From Pseudooceanicola sp. (GTDB taxonomy: Bacteria; Pseudomonadota; Alphaproteobacteria; Rhodobacterales; Rhodobacteraceae), in contig PAPR01000048.1 of NCBI GenBank assembly GCA_002709085.1, positions 32,856-96,855 of the forward strand: a stretch of 64,000 nucleotides of DNA, read 5' to 3'. Numbering within the stretch: position 1 is the first letter of the stretch; every line of letters starts with the position of its first letter. The notes under the pieces are model-generated. The model saw only the letters and a program-made list of their open reading frames with translations. It searched no databases and was not told the DNA's origin. This document shows, piece by piece, positions 36,798 to 46,244 of this stretch. A program made the position numbers and the translations under genes.

Positions 36798-37746
36798 TCA
36801 CCACCTTGCCGGTCGAGGCTCTGGTCTTCAGCAGATCCAGCCCCTCCTGCGCGCGCTCCAGTGGCAGGACGTGGCTGATATGGGGCTTAATTCGGCCCTC
36901 GGCGGCCCATCTGAACAGAGTCGTGAGACTCTGCGTCACGATTTCGGGGCGGAACTTCAGGTAACCGCCCCAGTAAAATCCGAGCACATCGATATTCTTG
37001 ACCAGCAGATGGTTGGCGGGGATCTGCGGCACGTCGCCGGAGGCATGTCCGATCACGAGGATGCGCCCCTCGGGTTTCATCGCGCGGAAGGCGGCGCGGA
37101 AGAGATCTCCGCCAACCGCGTCGTAGACCACATCTGCACTGCCGAGCGCGCGGATTTGATCGCGCAGGTCGGGTGCATCGGCGTCGATCAGGTGATCCGC
37201 CCCGGCAGCACCGGCGATGGCGAGCTTGTCCTCGCCGCGCGCAACCGCGATAACTGTCGCCCCCATCAGATGGCCCAGTTCCACGGCCGTCAGTCCGACG
37301 CCCCCGGCAGCGCCCAGCACGACGAGGGTTTCGCCGGGTTTGAGACGGGCCTTGTGTTCCAGCGCGACGTGACTGGTGCCGTAGGCGATTTGCAGCGCGG
37401 CGGCTGTCTCGAAATCGACCGGGTCAGGCAACACGACCGCGCGATCAGCCGGATAAACGCCGAGGTCCGCCAACCCGCCCGATCCGCCGAAGACGGCGAC
37501 GCGGGTTCCGGGGGCGGGGCCAGTCACGCCGGGGCCCAAAGCCTCGACAATGCCGCCGACCTCCATGCCGAGCGTGAATGGAGCGGTCGGCGTATCCTGA
37601 TATTTGCCCCGTATCATCAGCAGGTCGGCAAAATTCAGGCCACACGCCTTGTTGCGGACGAGCAGTTCGCCAGGGCCGGGCGTACAATCTGAGATAGTAG
37701 TTAATGCGGGAGGGTGGTCGATTTCTCCGACGATAAAGGCGCGCAT
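36787..37746 (-). CDS. NADPH:quinone oxidoreductase family (zinc-independent MDR)
   Basis: A 319-residue medium-chain dehydrogenase/reductase. CGLNFADLLMIRGKYQ and the NADPH loop VLGAAGGVGLTAVELGHLMGATVIAVAR are intact; no zinc ligands are present. It would reduce quinones or enones in the cytoplasm. Convergent overlap of 11 nt with the LysR gene. Confidence 0.92.
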   Translation of the reverse strand: MRAFIVGEIDHPPALTTISDCTPGPGELLVRNKACGLNFADLLMIRGKYQDTPTAPFTLGMEVGGIVEALGPGVTGPAPGTRVAVFGGSGGLADLGVYPADRAVVLPDPVDFETAAALQIAYGTSHVALEHKARLKPGETLVVLGAAGGVGLTAVELGHLMGATVIAVARGEDKLAIAGAAGADHLIDADAPDLRDQIRALGSADVVYDAVGGDLFRAAFRAMKPEGRILVIGHASGDVPQIPANHLLVKNIDVLGFYWGGYLKFRPEIVTQSLTTLFRWAAEGRIKPHISHVLPLERAQEGLDLLKTRASTGKVVITL

Positions 37747-38053
37747 TCAGTTCCTTTTTCATATGATTCGACAGCTTGTTACTGTCATGAGCGAAATTTG
37801 AACAAGTATTCGAAATGGACGCAATGTCTCGATTACCCATAGATTGTTGACGTTCCGGCAAGGTTGAGTGGATTTACCCTAACGTCAACTTCTGGGGCAA
37901 CTGGCCAATTTACTTGCGCAATAGAGTTTAACTGCTAACCTTCCGTAACCCTTCAAGGGTTGTGGGAGAAGTCAAGTCAGCTCTGGGTTGCAACTAACAT
38001 TGCTCGGCAGGCCAACACCTCTATCCACCTTGTTAGCTTAGAGGAGCCGCGCG
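37747..38053. other. Intergenic region with two inverted repeats
   Basis: About 300 nt between the divergent quinone oxidoreductase and XRE genes. GTTGACGTT (37846-37854) is matched by AACGTCAAC (37881-37889), and AACCCTTCAAGGGTT (37947-37961) is a compact symmetric site. Either could be an operator of the XRE regulator. No gene is supported. Confidence 0.5.
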
Positions 38054-38419
38054 ATGACGCACCCTGTTGATGTTCATGTCGGAAAACGTATCCGTCACCG
38101 GCGCTGGCTTGTCGGCATGACTCAGCAGCAGCTTGCGGAAAGCGTGGGCATCAAATTCCAGCAAATTCAGAAATACGAGACGGGCGCCAACCGTGTCAGC
38201 GCATCCCGGCTATGGGACATAGCGGATGCTCTGGACGTGTCGGTCGGATTTTTCTTTGAAGGGTTGAGCGAGGACGAACCCAAGCCGAACAGCAAGATCC
38301 CCGCCGATATTCTTGCCGATAAGGAAGCCCTGGACCTCGTCCGCTCCTATTATGCGATTCCCGAGGCACAGCGTCGTCGCCTATTTGAACTCGCCCGCGT
38401 ATTGAGCGACGTCGCCTGA
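38054..38419 (+). CDS. XRE-family helix-turn-helix regulator
   Basis: A 121-residue regulator with an N-terminal Cro/CI-type domain (VGKRIRHRRWLVGMTQQQLAESVGIKFQQIQKYETGANRVSASRLWDIADAL) and a C-terminal helical part. This form (SinR-like, with QIQKYETGANRVSASRL) is conserved in Alphaproteobacteria. GAGGAG precedes the ATG and a terminator follows. The upstream region holds symmetric sites that may be its own operator. Targets unknown. Confidence 0.93.
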   Translation: MTHPVDVHVGKRIRHRRWLVGMTQQQLAESVGIKFQQIQKYETGANRVSASRLWDIADALDVSVGFFFEGLSEDEPKPNSKIPADILADKEALDLVRSYYAIPEAQRRRLFELARVLSDVA

Positions 38420-38444
38420 TCAATTCACAATTTAGTGAGGCATC

Positions 38445-38465
38445 GGGCGCCGTCGGCGCCCTTTT
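38445..38465 (+). terminator. Intrinsic terminator after XRE gene
   Basis: GGGCGCC (38445-38451), loop GTC, GGCGCCC (38455-38461), TTTT. Confidence 0.85.
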
Positions 38466-38513
38466 CATTTGCATTGCCCATTGTCTATAGGATCGCAAAG
38501 AAAAGGGGCGCGA

Positions 38514-39302
38514 ATGGACCAGCGAGATATAATCGACACAGCGCATGAACTCGCCGATGCGGCCCGCGCGGTGATCCTTCCGTATTTCCGTGCAGAAGGC
38601 CTGGTGGCCGAGAATAAGTGGGCGACGGGATTCGATCCGGTTACGATTGCCGACCGCGAGGCCGAAGCCGCTATGCGGGAGGTTCTGGCTCGCCGCCGTC
38701 CCAACGACGCTATTCTGGGCGAGGAAATGGGTGCCACTTCCGGCACCAGCGGCCTGACCTGGGTGCTGGATCCGATTGACGGTACCCGTGCCTTTATCGC
38801 CGGGGCCCCGACTTGGGGGGTTCTGATTGCCTTGTCTGATAGCTCGGGTCCGATCTATGGCGTGATCGACCAGCCCTATATCGGCGAGCGGTTCGAGGGC
38901 GGATTTGGCCGTGCCATGATGACCGGCCCCCTGGGCGACGCGGCGCTGCGGACCTCTGAGGTGTGCGATCTTGGCAACGCCAAGGTTTTTACCACCTTTC
39001 CCGAGGTTGGCACCGAAAGGGACGCGCAGGGATTTCGCGCCGTCGCAGAGCGATCGAGGCTGACCCGTTACGGCATGGATTGCTACGCCTATGCGCTTGT
39101 CGCGCTCGGTCACGCGGACCTGGTGATCGAGGCGGAGTTGAACGCCTACGACATTCAGGCTCCGATTGCGGTGATCGAGGCGGCGGGCGGCAAAGTCACC
39201 GACTGGCAGGGCGGTCCGGCACATTCCGGGGGGCGTGCGCTGGCCGCGGCTAACGAGGCGCTGCACGCGCAGGCATTGGAGATCCTGAGGCGCTACGTCT
39301 GA
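38514..39302 (+). CDS. hisN: Histidinol-phosphatase, inositol monophosphatase fold
   Basis: A 262-residue Mg2+-dependent phosphatase. Metal ligands are in GEEMG and DPIDGTRAFIAGAPTWGVLIAL; the second motif lies at AYDIQAPIAVIEAAGG. The DPIDGTRAFI-G-PTWG form is typical of HisN-type enzymes (histidine synthesis), though inositol- or other sugar-phosphatase activity cannot be excluded. The start ATG at 38514 gives MDQRDI; the 15 upstream codons are not used. A terminator follows at once. Confidence 0.85.
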   Translation: MDQRDIIDTAHELADAARAVILPYFRAEGLVAENKWATGFDPVTIADREAEAAMREVLARRRPNDAILGEEMGATSGTSGLTWVLDPIDGTRAFIAGAPTWGVLIALSDSSGPIYGVIDQPYIGERFEGGFGRAMMTGPLGDAALRTSEVCDLGNAKVFTTFPEVGTERDAQGFRAVAERSRLTRYGMDCYAYALVALGHADLVIEAELNAYDIQAPIAVIEAAGGKVTDWQGGPAHSGGRALAAANEALHAQALEILRRYV

Positions 39303-39326
39303 GGTCACGGGGCGCGTGACCTTTTT
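39303..39326 (+). terminator. Intrinsic terminator after hisN
   Basis: GGTCACG (39303-39309), loop GGGCG, CGTGACC (39315-39321), TTTTT. Confidence 0.88.
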
Positions 39327-39541
39327 GGGCCTCGGAGTGCGTGGATACATCTCTTCTTTTTCCTGACTTGGACTCGGACTTGCCCAGCGCCCAGCTCCCA
39401 CCGGATCAGTCGTGTTGCGTCTGGTTGGGCCATTGCGGCAACCAGTTAATCGCAAGCCCGCAGGTTGTTCGCGAAAGCGCAGTGATGACGCGTGCCATGG
39501 GGTTGTTCAGTCGTCCGGCCATGGCCGCCCATCCGCCCGCG

Positions 39542-40834
39542 TCAGCCCGCGACCTGTCCGCCGATCCAGGTCGCTCTGATGGCGCGATCGTCGCCCATCA
39601 TGATCGTAGCGAAGAGGTCGTCCCAGTCGCTCTCCGCGCGCCCGGCCCGCTGCGCGATGGCGGCTGTTGAGGCGAGGTCGAGCACGACGAGGTCAGCCTC
39701 CATCCCCTTATCAAGCGTTCCGATCCGGTCGCCCATCCGCAGTGCCTCGGCAGAGCCCGCCGTCGCGAGCCAGATCAGTTGCGCCGCGTGCAGGGGTGTG
39801 CCGCGCAACTGGCCGATCTCGTATGCCGCTGCCATGGTGCGCAGCATCGAAAAGGACGACCCGCCCCCGGTGTCCGTCGCCAGCCCGATGCGATGTCCAT
39901 CGGCCATCAGCCCGGCCATGTCGAACAGCCCCGATCCGATGAAGGTGTTCGAGGTCGGGCAGTGCACCAGCGCCGCGCCGACTTCGGCCAGGCGGTCACG
40001 TTCACGCGGCTCAAGGTGGATCGCGTGCCCATAAAGACCGTTCGCGCCAAGCAGAGCGTGCGCCTCGTAGGTGTCGAGGTAATCGCGCGCTTCGGGGTAG
40101 AGCGATTTGACCCAGCCGATTTCGTCGGTCTGTTCGCTGAGGTGTGTCTGCATCAGGCAATCGGGATATTCCGCCCATAACGCGCCGAGGGCCGACATCT
40201 GATCCGGTGTCGAGGTCGGCGAAAACCGAGGTGTGATCGCGTAGGCCAGACGGTCCACGCCGTGCCATTTTTCCAGCAGGGCCTTGCTGTCGTCATACGC
40301 ACTCTGCGCGGTGTCGCGCAGCTCTTCGGGGGCATTGCGATCCATGCAGGTCTTGCCCGCGACGATCCGCTGACCCCGCCGCTGCGCCTCGTTCATCAGC
40401 GCATCGACCGAAGCGGGATGGATCGTGCAGAATGAACTGACCGTCGTGGTGCCATTGGCGGTTGTCAGATCCAGATAGCGGGCCGCAACCTCGTGCGCAT
40501 AGGCGGGATCGTCAAAGCGCATCTCTTCGGGAAAGGTGTAGCTGTTGAGCCAGTCGATCAGACGTTTCCCCCAGGAGGCGATGATCGCGGTTTGCGGATA
40601 ATGCACATGCGCGTCGACAAATCCGGGGCAGATCAGGTCGCGGCCATATGCGATTTCGGTCACCTGCGGCCAGTTTTTGCGCAGGTCGGCAGCCGGGCCG
40701 ATGTCGGCGATGTGGCCGCGGTGCAGCACCAGCCCCCAATCGGTTTCGATCCGCATCGTCTCTTCTGCGGGCCCCTTGAAAGGGTTTGCCAAAGTCCGCA
40801 GCACTCGGCCTGTCAAAAGCGTTGGGTCTTGCAT
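39542..40834 (-). CDS. guaD: Guanine deaminase
   Basis: A 430-residue amidohydrolase converting guanine to xanthine. Zinc ligands are in PGFVDAHVHYPQT, in QTHLSEQTDEIGWV and in GYGHAIHLE; LATDTGGGSSFSMLRTM holds the conserved Asp. The substrate-binding ARYLDLTTANGTTT and SSFCTIH segments fit GuaD rather than cytosine or adenine deaminase. GGAGTG is before the ATG. It reads alone, with no xanthine dehydrogenase adjacent. Confidence 0.9.
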   Translation of the reverse strand: MQDPTLLTGRVLRTLANPFKGPAEETMRIETDWGLVLHRGHIADIGPAADLRKNWPQVTEIAYGRDLICPGFVDAHVHYPQTAIIASWGKRLIDWLNSYTFPEEMRFDDPAYAHEVAARYLDLTTANGTTTVSSFCTIHPASVDALMNEAQRRGQRIVAGKTCMDRNAPEELRDTAQSAYDDSKALLEKWHGVDRLAYAITPRFSPTSTPDQMSALGALWAEYPDCLMQTHLSEQTDEIGWVKSLYPEARDYLDTYEAHALLGANGLYGHAIHLEPRERDRLAEVGAALVHCPTSNTFIGSGLFDMAGLMADGHRIGLATDTGGGSSFSMLRTMAAAYEIGQLRGTPLHAAQLIWLATAGSAEALRMGDRIGTLDKGMEADLVVLDLASTAAIAQRAGRAESDWDDLFATIMMGDDRAIRATWIGGQVAG

Positions 40835-40975
40835 CTCACACTCCGGTTCCGCGCCACAGCGTATCCCAGCGGCAACGGGTCGTAAACGAAACAGGCTATT
40901 GCCGGGGCGCGTGTCAGGACCATTGTTCTTGGACTGGTTTGTCTACTATGACGAGCGCATAGCAAGGAGCATAAT

Positions 40976-42370
40976 ATGAGCGATCAGTCCGAGGAGTTTG
41001 TCGACGTCGAACGCCCCGAAGATGACTCCTACACGCTAGACCGTCACACCATCGCTGCGATCCTGCAATCCGTGGATACCGCGGACCGGAATCGCCTTGT
41101 GGAGCTGATGGAGCCGCTGCATGCGGCCGATATCGCGGACCTTCTGGAACAGATCAACTCGTATGATCGGGATCGGCTGATCCACCTCTACGGCAAGGAA
41201 TTCGACGGGGAAATCCTGTCCGAACTGGCCGAATCGATCCGGGAAGAGGTCATCACCGCCCTCAATCCCGAGGTTCTGGCCGACGCTGTTCGCGAACTGG
41301 ATTCCGATGACGTGGTTGATCTGGTCGAATATCTGGAGGATGAGCAGCAGGAAACGATCCTCGACGCGCTCGAGGATAGCGACCGGGTCGCGGTCGAGCA
41401 GGCCCTGTCCTACCCAGAAGAATCCGCCGCGCGCCTCATGCAGCGCGAGGTCGTCGCAACGCCCGAGTTCTGGAACGTGGGCCAGGCCATCGACTACATG
41501 CGGGAACGTGCGGACCTGCCGGAACAGTTCTACCATGTGATCCTGGTCGATCCCCGGTTCAAGCCGGTGGGTCATGTCATGCTGGGCAAGCTGATGGCCA
41601 GCCCCCGCCGAATGCTCCTGTCCGAGATCACGGAGCCTGGGTTCCGCACCTTCAACGCGACGGTGGACGAAGGCGATGTCGCCTATGCCTTTAACCAGTA
41701 CCACCTGATTTCCGCGCCGGTCGTGGACGATAACGACCGGCTTGTCGGGGTGATCACCATTGATGATGCGATGATCGTGCTGGACGAGGAACACGATGAG
41801 GACATCCTGCGACTGGCCGGCGTCAGTGAGGAAAGCTCACTCACCGACCGCGTGATCGAGACGACCAAGCGGCGCTTTCCCTGGCTGGCGGTGAACCTCG
41901 TGACGGCGATCCTCGCCTCGCTGGTGATTGCGCAGTTTGAAGCGACGATCGCGCAATTCGTCGCGTTGGCTGTGTTGATGCCGATTGTGGCTTCCATGGG
42001 AGGGAATGCCGGGACGCAGTCGTTGACTGTGGCGGTACGCTCTATCGCCACCAAGGATTTGACCGGGGCCAACGTCTGGCGGGTGATCCGGCGGGAGTCC
42101 CTGGTCGGGCTGGTCAACGGGGTGATCTTTGCCGTGGTCATGGCGGTGGTGGGCACGCTTTGGTTCGGCTCACCCATGCTGGGGGCGGTGATCGCCGCCG
42201 CCATGGTGATCAACCTGGTCATCGCCGGGCTGGCGGGGACGGGGAATCCTGTGGTGCTGGAACGCATCGGTGTCGATCCCGCGCTGGCCTCCGGCGCCTT
42301 TGTGACGACGGTGACGGACATCGTCGGCTTCTTTGCCTTTCTGGGTCTCGCGGGGGTCATGTTGTTTTGA
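40976..42370 (+). CDS. mgtE: Magnesium transporter MgtE
   Basis: A 464-residue Mg2+ channel. It has an N-terminal superhelical domain, tandem CBS domains (about residues 145-265; VARLMQREVV-like SAARLMQREVVATP and the FNQYHLISAPVVDDNDRLVGVITIDDAM repeat), a plug helix and five transmembrane helices with the conserved PIVASMGGNAGTQSLTV pore motif and NLVIAGLAGTGNPVVLERIG. AAGGAG precedes the ATG. The stop overlaps the next gene's start (TGATG). No M-box riboswitch is seen upstream. Confidence 0.95.
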   Translation: MSDQSEEFVDVERPEDDSYTLDRHTIAAILQSVDTADRNRLVELMEPLHAADIADLLEQINSYDRDRLIHLYGKEFDGEILSELAESIREEVITALNPEVLADAVRELDSDDVVDLVEYLEDEQQETILDALEDSDRVAVEQALSYPEESAARLMQREVVATPEFWNVGQAIDYMRERADLPEQFYHVILVDPRFKPVGHVMLGKLMASPRRMLLSEITEPGFRTFNATVDEGDVAYAFNQYHLISAPVVDDNDRLVGVITIDDAMIVLDEEHDEDILRLAGVSEESSLTDRVIETTKRRFPWLAVNLVTAILASLVIAQFEATIAQFVALAVLMPIVASMGGNAGTQSLTVAVRSIATKDLTGANVWRVIRRESLVGLVNGVIFAVVMAVVGTLWFGSPMLGAVIAAAMVINLVIAGLAGTGNPVVLERIGVDPALASGAFVTTVTDIVGFFAFLGLAGVMLF

Positions 42371-42924
42371 TGCAGGCAGACAAGGCCGCTGCGCGCACCG
42401 CCGCGCTCGCCCGTCGCAAGGCTGCGCACGAGGTGACAGATGGAAGGGCGAGCAGTGTGCTGTCCGAGGTGCTTGCCGGCCATCGCGGCCTGCCGGTCGC
42501 AGGCTACCTGCCGATCCGCAGCGAGATCGACCCCCGCCCGGCGATGGCCGAGGCATCTGCGCATGGTCCAGTCGGTGTGCCGGTGATCGTGGCGGCCGGG
42601 CAGCCATTGATCTTTGCCCGCTGGGACCCCGAGGGCGACTTGGTCGAGGGGCCGTTCGGCGCGCATGTGCCCGCGCTTCAGGTGCCCGTGGTGCCGCAGA
42701 TCGTGATTGTTCCGCTTGTGGCTTTTGACCGGCGAGGCGGGCGGCTGGGCTACGGCGGCGGGTTCTATGACCGGACGCTGGCGGGGTTGCGCGCCAATGG
42801 CCCCGTCTTGGCCGTGGGGTTCGCCTATAGCGCGCAGGAGGTCGATGCGCTGCCGCTGGAACCGACGGATCAACCGCTCGACATGATCGTGACAGAGTTG
42901 GGCGTGATCGACGTCGCGGCGTGA
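42370..42924 (+). CDS. 5-formyltetrahydrofolate cyclo-ligase
   Basis: A 184-residue enzyme that converts 5-formyl-THF to methenyl-THF with ATP. The C-terminal RRGGRLGYGGGFYDRTLA is the diagnostic phosphate-binding block, with LPIRSEIDPRPAM near the N-terminus. The start is the ATG overlapping the mgtE stop; the open frame inside mgtE is ignored. Alternate symbols (fthC/ygfA/fau) exist. Confidence 0.93.
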   Translation: MQADKAAARTAALARRKAAHEVTDGRASSVLSEVLAGHRGLPVAGYLPIRSEIDPRPAMAEASAHGPVGVPVIVAAGQPLIFARWDPEGDLVEGPFGAHVPALQVPVVPQIVIVPLVAFDRRGGRLGYGGGFYDRTLAGLRANGPVLAVGFAYSAQEVDALPLEPTDQPLDMIVTELGVIDVAA

Positions 42925-43035
42925 ACGGCGCCCTTGATCCCCGCATGTGATAGGCCGGGCGACCGGCCTCTGACCCCATGGACCTGAAAACGCCACTGCG
43001 GTAAGAGGCGCAGCGACTTTGGCGAGGAGGCCCCC

Positions 43036-44391
43036 ATGTCCGCTCACGGCACCCCGATCCCCATGACGTCTTCCGCCGCTGGTCCGCTGAGGGGCGTGGC
43101 CGATGTGCCGGGGGATAAATCGATCAGCCACCGGTCGCTGATCCTCGGCGCGCTCTCGGTCGGAGAGACCCGGATCTCTGGCCTGCTGGAAGGGCAGGAC
43201 GTTCTCGACACCGCCCGCGCGATGCGCGCTTTCGGCGCAGAGGTCACGGACCTGGGCGCGGGCAACTGGTCGGTGCACGGCGTCGGCGTCGGTGGCTTTG
43301 CCGAACCCGACAACGTGATCGACTGCGGCAATTCCGGCACTGGCGTGCGCCTGATCATGGGCGCGATGGCGACATCGCCTGTCACCGCGACCTTTACCGG
43401 CGACGCCAGCCTGAACAAGCGGCCCATGGCGCGAGTCACCGACCCGCTGGCCTTGTTCGGAGCGCAGACCGTCGGGCGCGAGGGCGGGCGGTTGCCCATG
43501 ACCATCGTGGGGGCCGCCGATCCGGTGCCGGTGCGCTACGTGGTGCCGGTGCCCTCGGCGCAGGTCAAATCGGCGGTCCTGTTGGCGGGGTTGAACGCGC
43601 CCGGTCAGACCGTCGTGATCGAGAAGGAGGCGACGCGGGATCACACCGAACGCATGCTCGCCGGCTTCGGCGCGACGATCACCAGCGACGACACCGAAGA
43701 AGGCCGCGTGATCACCCTGACCGGCCAGCCCGAATTGACCGGCCAGACCATTGCCGTACCGCGCGATCCGTCCTCGGCCGCCTTTCCGATCTGCGCGGCG
43801 CTGATCGTGCCGGGATCGGACGTCCTCGTGCCCAACATCGGGTTGAACCCGACGCGCGCCGGCCTGTTCGAGACGCTGCGTGAAATGGGCGCGGATCTGA
43901 CCTACGAAAACCCCCGCGAAGAGGGGGGAGAGCCCGTGGCGGATCTGCGCGCGCGCTTCTCCCCTGACCTCAGGGGGATCGAGGTGCCGCCTGCGCGCGC
44001 GGCCTCGATGATCGACGAATATCCGATCCTGTCCGTCGTTGCGGCCTTTGCCACAGGGCAAACGGTGATGCGCGGCGTGAAAGAGCTGCGGGTCAAGGAA
44101 TCCGACCGGATCATGGCGATGGCCGACGGGTTGCGCGCCAACGGGGTCGAGGTCGAGGACGGCGAGGATTGGTGGATTGTCACCGGTCGCGGCCATGGCA
44201 ACGTCCCAGGCGGCGGCCTTGTGCAGAGTCATATCGACCACCGCATCGCCATGTCCTTCCTCTGTCTTGGTATGGCTACGCGGTACCCTGTGCGGGTGGA
44301 TGACTGCGGGCCGATTGCGACCTCTTTTCCGGTCTTTGAACCGCTGATGTCAGCGCTCGGCGCGCAGTTTGTCAGGACAAGCGCCGACTGA
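43036..44391 (+). CDS. aroA: 5-enolpyruvylshikimate-3-phosphate synthase, class II
   Basis: A 451-residue enzyme of the shikimate pathway. Motifs typical of class II EPSPS are all present: [26 protein letters not shown] and NPTRAG. The PEP-site loop reads CGNSGTGVR, with Gly where the glyphosate-tolerant CP4 enzyme has Ala. GAGGAGG lies before the ATG. The cmk and rpsA genes follow within 3.6 kb, in the usual aroA-cmk-rpsA order with insertions. Confidence 0.96.
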   Translation: MSAHGTPIPMTSSAAGPLRGVADVPGDKSISHRSLILGALSVGETRISGLLEGQDVLDTARAMRAFGAEVTDLGAGNWSVHGVGVGGFAEPDNVIDCGNSGTGVRLIMGAMATSPVTATFTGDASLNKRPMARVTDPLALFGAQTVGREGGRLPMTIVGAADPVPVRYVVPVPSAQVKSAVLLAGLNAPGQTVVIEKEATRDHTERMLAGFGATITSDDTEEGRVITLTGQPELTGQTIAVPRDPSSAAFPICAALIVPGSDVLVPNIGLNPTRAGLFETLREMGADLTYENPREEGGEPVADLRARFSPDLRGIEVPPARAASMIDEYPILSVVAAFATGQTVMRGVKELRVKESDRIMAMADGLRANGVEVEDGEDWWIVTGRGHGNVPGGGLVQSHIDHRIAMSFLCLGMATRYPVRVDDCGPIATSFPVFEPLMSALGAQFVRTSAD

Positions 44392-44429
44392 TCTGCCATA
44401 GTGGTCCCCGGGTAGATACAGGTTGGGCT

Positions 44430-44954
44430 ATGGTTTTGTTCTGGGCGCTATTTGTCGTCGCGGGTGCGATATATTTCACCATGATGTGGGTCACGCTGCC
44501 CGTGCTTCTGGCGGAGGCGGGCGGCCTCAGACCGCTGGATTTTCGCCCGTTCGGGTATTCCCATGCCGAGGTGCAGACCTATCTGAACGCGCTCAGCGAA
44601 GAGGGGGTCGCGACCTACGTCGGGCTTCAGCAACAATTGGACATGATCTATCCTGCGGTCCTTGCGGCGACGTTCATCATTGGATTTCGCGCTCTGTTTC
44701 CCCGTGGCCTAGCGAGGTTGCTGACCGTCGTGGCCCTCATTGGCGCGATGGCGGACTACGCCGAGAATGCGCTGGTCTGGGCGATCTTGACGCAGCCGTT
44801 GACGGTCGGCGAAGTCAGCCTCGCCAGCGCGTTCACCATGGTGAAGTCAGGCGCGGGCGCGATCTGTTTCCTCGTGCTTATTGGCGTGGCGCTGCGCTAT
44901 GTGCTGGGCCTGGTGGGCGTGATCGCCCGCCCCGGCGCTTCTGCTGGCCATTAG
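44430..44954 (+). CDS. Integral membrane protein of unknown function
   Basis: A 174-residue protein with four predicted transmembrane helices (about 3-25, 72-90, 96-120 and 132-156) and a soluble loop between the first two (residues 30-68). No family is recognised. The ribosome-binding site is weak (AGG). It stands between aroA and cmk on the same strand and may be co-transcribed with both. Confidence 0.7.
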   Translation: MVLFWALFVVAGAIYFTMMWVTLPVLLAEAGGLRPLDFRPFGYSHAEVQTYLNALSEEGVATYVGLQQQLDMIYPAVLAATFIIGFRALFPRGLARLLTVVALIGAMADYAENALVWAILTQPLTVGEVSLASAFTMVKSGAGAICFLVLIGVALRYVLGLVGVIARPGASAGH

Positions 44955-44998
44955 GCGCGAAGGGTGGCATCAAGATGTCCCACACTTTCGAGGACCGG

Positions 44999-45622
44999 AT
45001 GAGACTGACCATCGCTATAGACGGACCTGCCGCTGCCGGCAAAGGCACTTTGTCGCGCGCTTTGGCCGCGGCCTTCGGGCTGGCGCATCTCGATACCGGG
45101 CTGATTTACCGCGCTGCAGGGCGGCGCACCTTGGACGGCACGCCTGCTTTGGAGGCCGCGCAGACGATGACGGCCACGGATCTGGAGGCGGACGATCTGC
45201 GCACTCCGGATGTGGCCCGCGCCGCCAGTCAGGTCGCCGCCATTCCCGAGGTCCGCGCCGCGCTGGTCGATTTCCAGCGCGCCTTCGCACGGCGTTCGGG
45301 CGGATCCGTGCTAGACGGGCGCGACATCGGCACGGTGATCTGCCCTGATGCCGAAGTGAAATTCTTTGTCACCGCGTCCGACGATGTGCGGGCAGAGCGT
45401 CGGTTTCGCGAATTGCTCGGCACCGGCCACGATGTGACGTTCGAGAGTGTCCTGGCCGACCTCAAGGAACGCGATGCCCGGGATTCCGCGCGGGCCGCCG
45501 CGCCGATGAAGCCGGCGGTGGATGCCGTCGTGCTCGATACCTCCGAGATGGACATCGACGCGGCGGTGGCGGCGGCGATTTCGCTGGTGACGGACCGGAC
45601 GGGCTGCCAGCCGGTCACTTAA
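44999..45622 (+). CDS. cmk: Cytidylate kinase
   Basis: A 207-residue (d)CMP kinase. The P loop is [17 protein letters not shown], followed by [12 protein letters not shown] and [20 protein letters not shown]. The ATG at 44999 with GAGGA upstream gives the usual N-terminus [12 protein letters not shown]; an ATG at 44975 is an alternative. The normal downstream neighbour rpsA is displaced by about 1.1 kb of degenerate sequence. Confidence 0.95.
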   Translation: MRLTIAIDGPAAAGKGTLSRALAAAFGLAHLDTGLIYRAAGRRTLDGTPALEAAQTMTATDLEADDLRTPDVARAASQVAAIPEVRAALVDFQRAFARRSGGSVLDGRDIGTVICPDAEVKFFVTASDDVRAERRFRELLGTGHDVTFESVLADLKERDARDSARAAAPMKPAVDAVVLDTSEMDIDAAVAAAISLVTDRTGCQPVT

Positions 45623-45654
45623 GCCACAGCGATCATAACGACCTGCCGGAGTAG

Positions 45655-45822
45655 CTGACCGCTGCACCGGCGGAAGTCGGCCAAGCCATTCTGAAATCCG
45701 TTGAGAAGCGCAAGGACGTGATCTATCTGCGCGCTATCTGGCGTGTGATCATGGGAATCATCCGCCTCATACCGGAGCGCATTTTCCAGAAACTGTCGAT
45801 CTGCCGATCCAAGTCGTGCTGA
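45655..45822 (+). pseudogene. Remnant of short-chain dehydrogenase, C-terminal end only
   Basis: One frame reads AEVGQAILKSVEKRKDVIYL and then RAIWRVIMGIIRLIPERIFQ with KLSI. This matches the C-terminal helix region of SDR-family oxidoreductases. A stop codon (45652-45654) lies just before it and no catalytic or nucleotide-binding part is present. It is the tail of a gene lost by deletion. About 50 codons remain, then a foreign-looking CRSKSC ending. Confidence 0.7.
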
Positions 45823-46244
45823 ATAGCGGCGGATCGAAACGGGACCGGATCGGGCGGGCGAGGCGAATGAGCATACAGAGATCGAGCAGGTAAAAACCGA
45901 TGACACCCGATACGACACCCCTCCAACACGGGGACACGACTCCGAACCCGCAGCAGCCACAGCAAAGCATGGACGGTCTGGATTGGCGGCGAATCGATTT
46001 CGCCTCTGATTGTCTGATCATGCGGTCAGTGCAGCTGCCGCAACCGGTGCCGGCCGTGCCTGAGTGATGCGCCTCGGTTTCTGAGGCAGTAAAGGATTCG
46101 GGGACCGCTAAAGTGGTCCCCGAATCCCACACTCGAACAAAAATAGGCGTAAAAACAGACTTTGCACGGTCTGGCCACAATCGGAACAAGTCTTTCCTGC
46201 ATTGGTTGGTGACCCAACAACGGACCAGATCAGGAGCATTCGCT
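45823..46244. other. Degenerate intergenic region downstream of cmk
   Basis: About 420 nt, with lower coding regularity than elsewhere. It contains the 13-bp perfect hairpin at 46094-46127 and no supported gene; the overlapping minus-strand ORFs have no ribosome-binding site or recognisable domain. Confidence 0.55.
46094..46127. repeat. Perfect 13-bp inverted repeat
   Basis: GGATTCGGGGACC (46094-46106) and GGTCCCCGAATCC (46115-46127) separated by GCTAAAGT. There is no T run, so it is not a standard terminator. It may be an end of a lost mobile element or a structured RNA. Confidence 0.7.

Noticed and set aside
39341..39670. 109-codon plus-strand frame after hisN, starting with GTG
   Set aside because: It lies behind a strong terminator, has no ribosome-binding site and runs into the guaD gene on the other strand.
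41683..44241. 852-codon open frame on the minus strand across mgtE, the folate ligase and aroA
   Set aside because: It spans three well-supported plus-strand genes; the frame is open only because of GC-rich third positions. The translation is Arg/His/Pro-rich with no domain.
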